This document shows, piece after piece, positions 8,619 to 10,609 of a stretch of 10,609 bases of DNA. Below the pieces are notes generated by a model. The model did not search any database. It saw only the letters and a list, made by a program, of their open reading frames with translations, and was not told where the DNA came from. Within the stretch, counting starts at the first letter, position 1. Each line of letters starts with the position of its first letter. Both the position numbers and the translations under genes were made by a program. This DNA comes from Parachlorella kessleri (taxonomy: Eukaryota; Chlorophyta; Trebouxiophyceae; Chlorellales; Chlorellaceae), in contig BBXU01000339.1 in the NCBI GenBank assembly GCA_001598975.1, positions 1-10,609 of the forward strand, given 5' to 3'.

Positions 8619-8805
8619 GGTGGTTAGGTTTCAACAGCCAGTGGCAAGCTGGCAAGACATTGACTGCACCACTCCGCAAGAGAGAAGAGCATTAGCGTAG
8701 GCCGTCTGGCTGAAGGGGGTAGGCATTAGCGCGCAGGCCTATCCCTTTGAAATTGTTGTTGGGGGGGCTTATCCCTTTGAAAACTGGCGCGTCATGGCGC
8801 GAAGG
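8619..8805 (-). promoter_or_regulatory. conserved 5' flank of the right F-box gene
   Basis: The flank shares GTTTCAACAGCCARTGGC, AGGCATTAGCGC and TTTGAAAACTGGCGCG (8776-8791) with the left gene. The word TATCCCTTTGAAA is present twice here (8740-8752 and 8770-8782, 30 bp apart), separated by a G run, whereas the left gene has one copy. Conservation of these words against diverged surroundings suggests promoter elements; no TATA box is seen. Confidence 0.4.
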
Positions 8806-8870
8806 GATGTCAAGGGCGTATGCGTGGGGCGTCCGGACGTTCAATACGGCTTTAAGATCCTATTTAACAC

Positions 8871-8901
8871 TATATTTGCTATCTTGCTAGCACTCCCACG
8901 A
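8871..8901 (+). repeat. second exact copy of the 31-bp 3'-flank block
   Basis: It is identical to 5871-5901. In the array pattern this is where the 3' flank of a third F-box unit would begin, yet no F-box/LRR coding follows to the right in this window. Confidence 0.8.
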
Positions 8902-8909
8902 TTCCCACT

Positions 8910-9345
8910 TGCCAGGGCGCCTCATCAACAGCTCTTCTTCGCAGGATTCGAAGTTGACTCAACGACCGTACAGTTGAACGAACAAGTTTTTGCAAAAACT
9001 CTTTGGCTTCATGCAAAGGTTAGTCCACGCAACGTTGATAGACAAACTTGGATACTTGCACTGTCATCTTATACATGTATCCAACGTTTTTCAAGGACTG
9101 CATGCACAGCAAAAGTTGCACTATTGTAGGGCTTCGTGGCATACAACATTCACCCAAGGTTAGCCTGGCTCTGACCCACAGACGGGGATCATATGATCGT
9201 CTTCGGCCGGCTTCTCTGGCGCCCTTGGACGCATCGAGCCGCGGGAGCCGGTGCGAAGCTATTTTCCTCCACTTGACATACTTCTACGCTGCTACGACTG
9301 TTCCCCAGACGCCTGACATCCATTATTCGAGCAGCATCAGTCGCC
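8910..9345 (+). promoter_or_regulatory. intergenic, possible upstream region of a plus-strand gene
   Basis: This stretch is more AT-rich than its neighbours up to about 9140 and has no coding look. It holds the palindromes ATACATGTAT (9071-9080) and GATCATATGATC (9187-9198). It lies directly before the signal-peptide ATG at 9346, so it could hold that gene's promoter and 5' UTR. No defined element is recognised. Confidence 0.3.
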
Positions 9346-10360
9346 ATGCGTGGGTTGTCGACTGTGGCCCTTGCAGTCCTGCTGCTATGCAGCCTTGGGC
9401 AGCCAGTGCTTTCCAGGCAAGCAGCAAGCGAGTGTCACTTCAGTGCCAAGAGAGCAAGCTGCTACACAACAGGCGCCAAGGGAACCTTCCATGTCACATG
9501 TTGGTTTATTTATGGACCCTGCTCAGTCCAAGGGCTTCCAGCAACCTCAGGGCTGGGAACTAAACCCGGTTGCTTGCCATGTGCAGGACCCTGGACGCAA
9601 CTACACATGCCAGACAACTGAGGCAGAGTAAGCTCCTCGTCCGTTAATAACCGAACCGCATGTCAGACGGGCAGGCTACTGGCTTGTCTGAACCCCCATG
9701 CCTTGGTGTACTTCTCGCCAGAGACACACCTGCTGCTGTGATTTTGCCCACCTCAAGCTCACGCCGCAAGGTGTTGCAGGTGCCGTCTCCGTTTCACAGG
9801 GCCGCGACACCGCTACTGCTGGAGCCTTTGCGGGGCCCAGCGGGGCCTCCACCACTGGGTCTGCAACTGGTGGAGCAGCAACCACCATGCAGCGCTCTGA
9901 GTTTATGGTGAGCTGCGATTCACGCGTGTAGTCACTACACTGGCCCCTCATAGACCCCACTTATGGGGGACTCAGTCCGGCATGGTCAGGTGGCAGTATG
10001 CTGTTAGACTGGACTATGCTGGACTAGTACCTGGACCTGGGAGGTGGCCGGGGTTCGCAGCGCATTTTCACTGGGTTTGCATGCGAGGTGGGGGCAGGTA
10101 TGATGCAGCAGTCCGAGTGTATGGCAAGTTGTGCCGATCACGCTTGCCATGTGCTTGGTGAATGCCTCCCCCCAAGTGAGACTGTCAGCAGCTGGGTCTG
10201 CCGCCTTGTGCTGGACCCGCTCAAATTGGCCAGCTGGACAGTTTGGGTGGGTGCAGTCTTACGCTCGAGGTACTGCCTCCCTAAGGCAACAGATCCGATG
10301 CCTGGAAGCTTGAGGCCGTCTGTTGCACAACTCCATACCGCTTCCAGCTGTGGGTGCTGA
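9346..10360 (+). CDS. possible secreted Cys-rich protein gene, fragmentary or broken
   Basis: An ATG at 9346 in GTCGCCATGCG context opens a typical signal peptide: MRGLSTVALAVLLLCSLGQP, then VLSRQAAS. Downstream, three stretches look coding but lie in different frames. The first is 9540-9625 (GWELNPVACHVQDPGRNY, then TC, with an N-glycosylation sequon NYT and donor GTAAGC at 9627). The second is 9724-9902 (CCCDFAHLKLTPQG, then a Gly/Ala/Ser/Thr-rich run ending MQRSEFM). The third is 10097-10176 (MMQQSECMASCADHACHVLG). The first two join in frame only if the acceptor is AG at 9722-9723; no junction links the signal peptide to the first or the second stretch to the third. It may be a multi-exon gene running off the right edge, or a decayed one. 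Span and structure are tentative. Confidence 0.3.
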
Positions 10361-10609
10361 CAAGCCTACCGTCTGGCGTGGGGCAGAAGCCTATCAGCTA
10401 AAATATACTTAGTGCTGGACTGCCGCAGGGTGCCGTTGACGAGTGTGCCCAGGGACCCGCCCCATCTGTTGCTTGCTCAACCCGTGCTCCTGGCAGTAAG
10501 TAGCCCTGCTAAGTCCACAGGGACGAGCAGTTTGGACGAAACCTTGGCTTGGCCCTGTAGCGATGCACTTGACTGTGGTCAGGTTGGAGAGACAGGGTGG
10601 GGAGGCGTA
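10361..10609. other. no recognisable feature at the right edge
   Basis: No open frame of note, no repeat and no RNA gene seen. It could be intron or exon of the plus-strand gene suggested to its left. Confidence 0.4.

Larger units (their letters stand above)
5959..8805 (-). repeat. tandem segmental duplication, right copy
   Basis: This is the partner of 2341-5262 in the same orientation. Compared with the left copy it lacks the 163-bp insert and the 17-bp duplication in the 3' flank. It carries about 120 bp more in intron 3 and a duplicated TATCCCTTTGAAA word in the 5' flank. Confidence 0.85.

Overview
The window looks like nuclear DNA of a eukaryote, most probably a green alga (chlorophyte, Chlamydomonadales-like). 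Coding sequence is split by short GT-AG introns of about 80-310 bp. Exons are rich in Ala, Leu and Gln with many CAG/CTG codons, starts lie in a Kozak-like context (CCACCATGA), and the intergenic DNA is full of small repeats. There are no bacterial operon features. The organism assignment is an inference from style, not from a marker gene.

Layout: (1) 264-1039, plus strand: the last three recognisable exons of a gene that begins to the left of the window. They can be joined in frame across two GT-AG introns and end in TAG; function unknown. (2) 1040-2340: no gene seen; short palindromes, an imperfect 50-bp direct repeat and scattered repeat motifs. (3) 2906-5096, minus strand: a complete four-exon F-box/leucine-rich-repeat gene, predicted 541 aa. 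(4) 5263-5870: spacer with a 101-bp tandem repeat. (5) 6330-8618, minus strand: a second complete four-exon F-box/LRR gene, predicted 538 aa, a head-to-tail paralogue of the first. (6) 8871-8901: an exact copy of a 31-bp block from the 3' flank of the second gene, which suggests the array once continued or was broken here. (7) 9346-10360, plus strand: a possible 5' part of a secreted Cys-rich protein gene with a good signal peptide, but no convincing full exon chain. The remainder holds no supported gene.

The main result is that the F-box is invisible in simple open reading frames. It is split between an 89-bp first exon and the second exon, with intron 1 in the middle of the motif. Both paralogues carry the same split, the same intron phases (2, 0, 0) and nearly the same exon lengths (89, 670/673, 153, 705/711 bp). 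Together they form a tandem segmental duplication covering promoter, gene and 3' flank (about 2341-5262 and 5959-8805). The predicted products are substrate-receptor subunits of an SCF-type ubiquitin ligase: the F-box would bind Skp1 and the LRRs a target. The F-box exon is almost unchanged between copies while the LRR exons have diverged, as expected for paralogues specialising on different targets.

The copies differ by discrete indels. One, in the 3' flank of the 2906-5096 gene, is bounded by a perfect 13-bp direct repeat and contains a tRNA B-box-like sequence, so it may be a SINE insertion. A short motif, GGTGGCAGGTARTGCG and variants, occurs at ten or more sites in both orientations and links intergenic spacers, 3' flanks and one intron.
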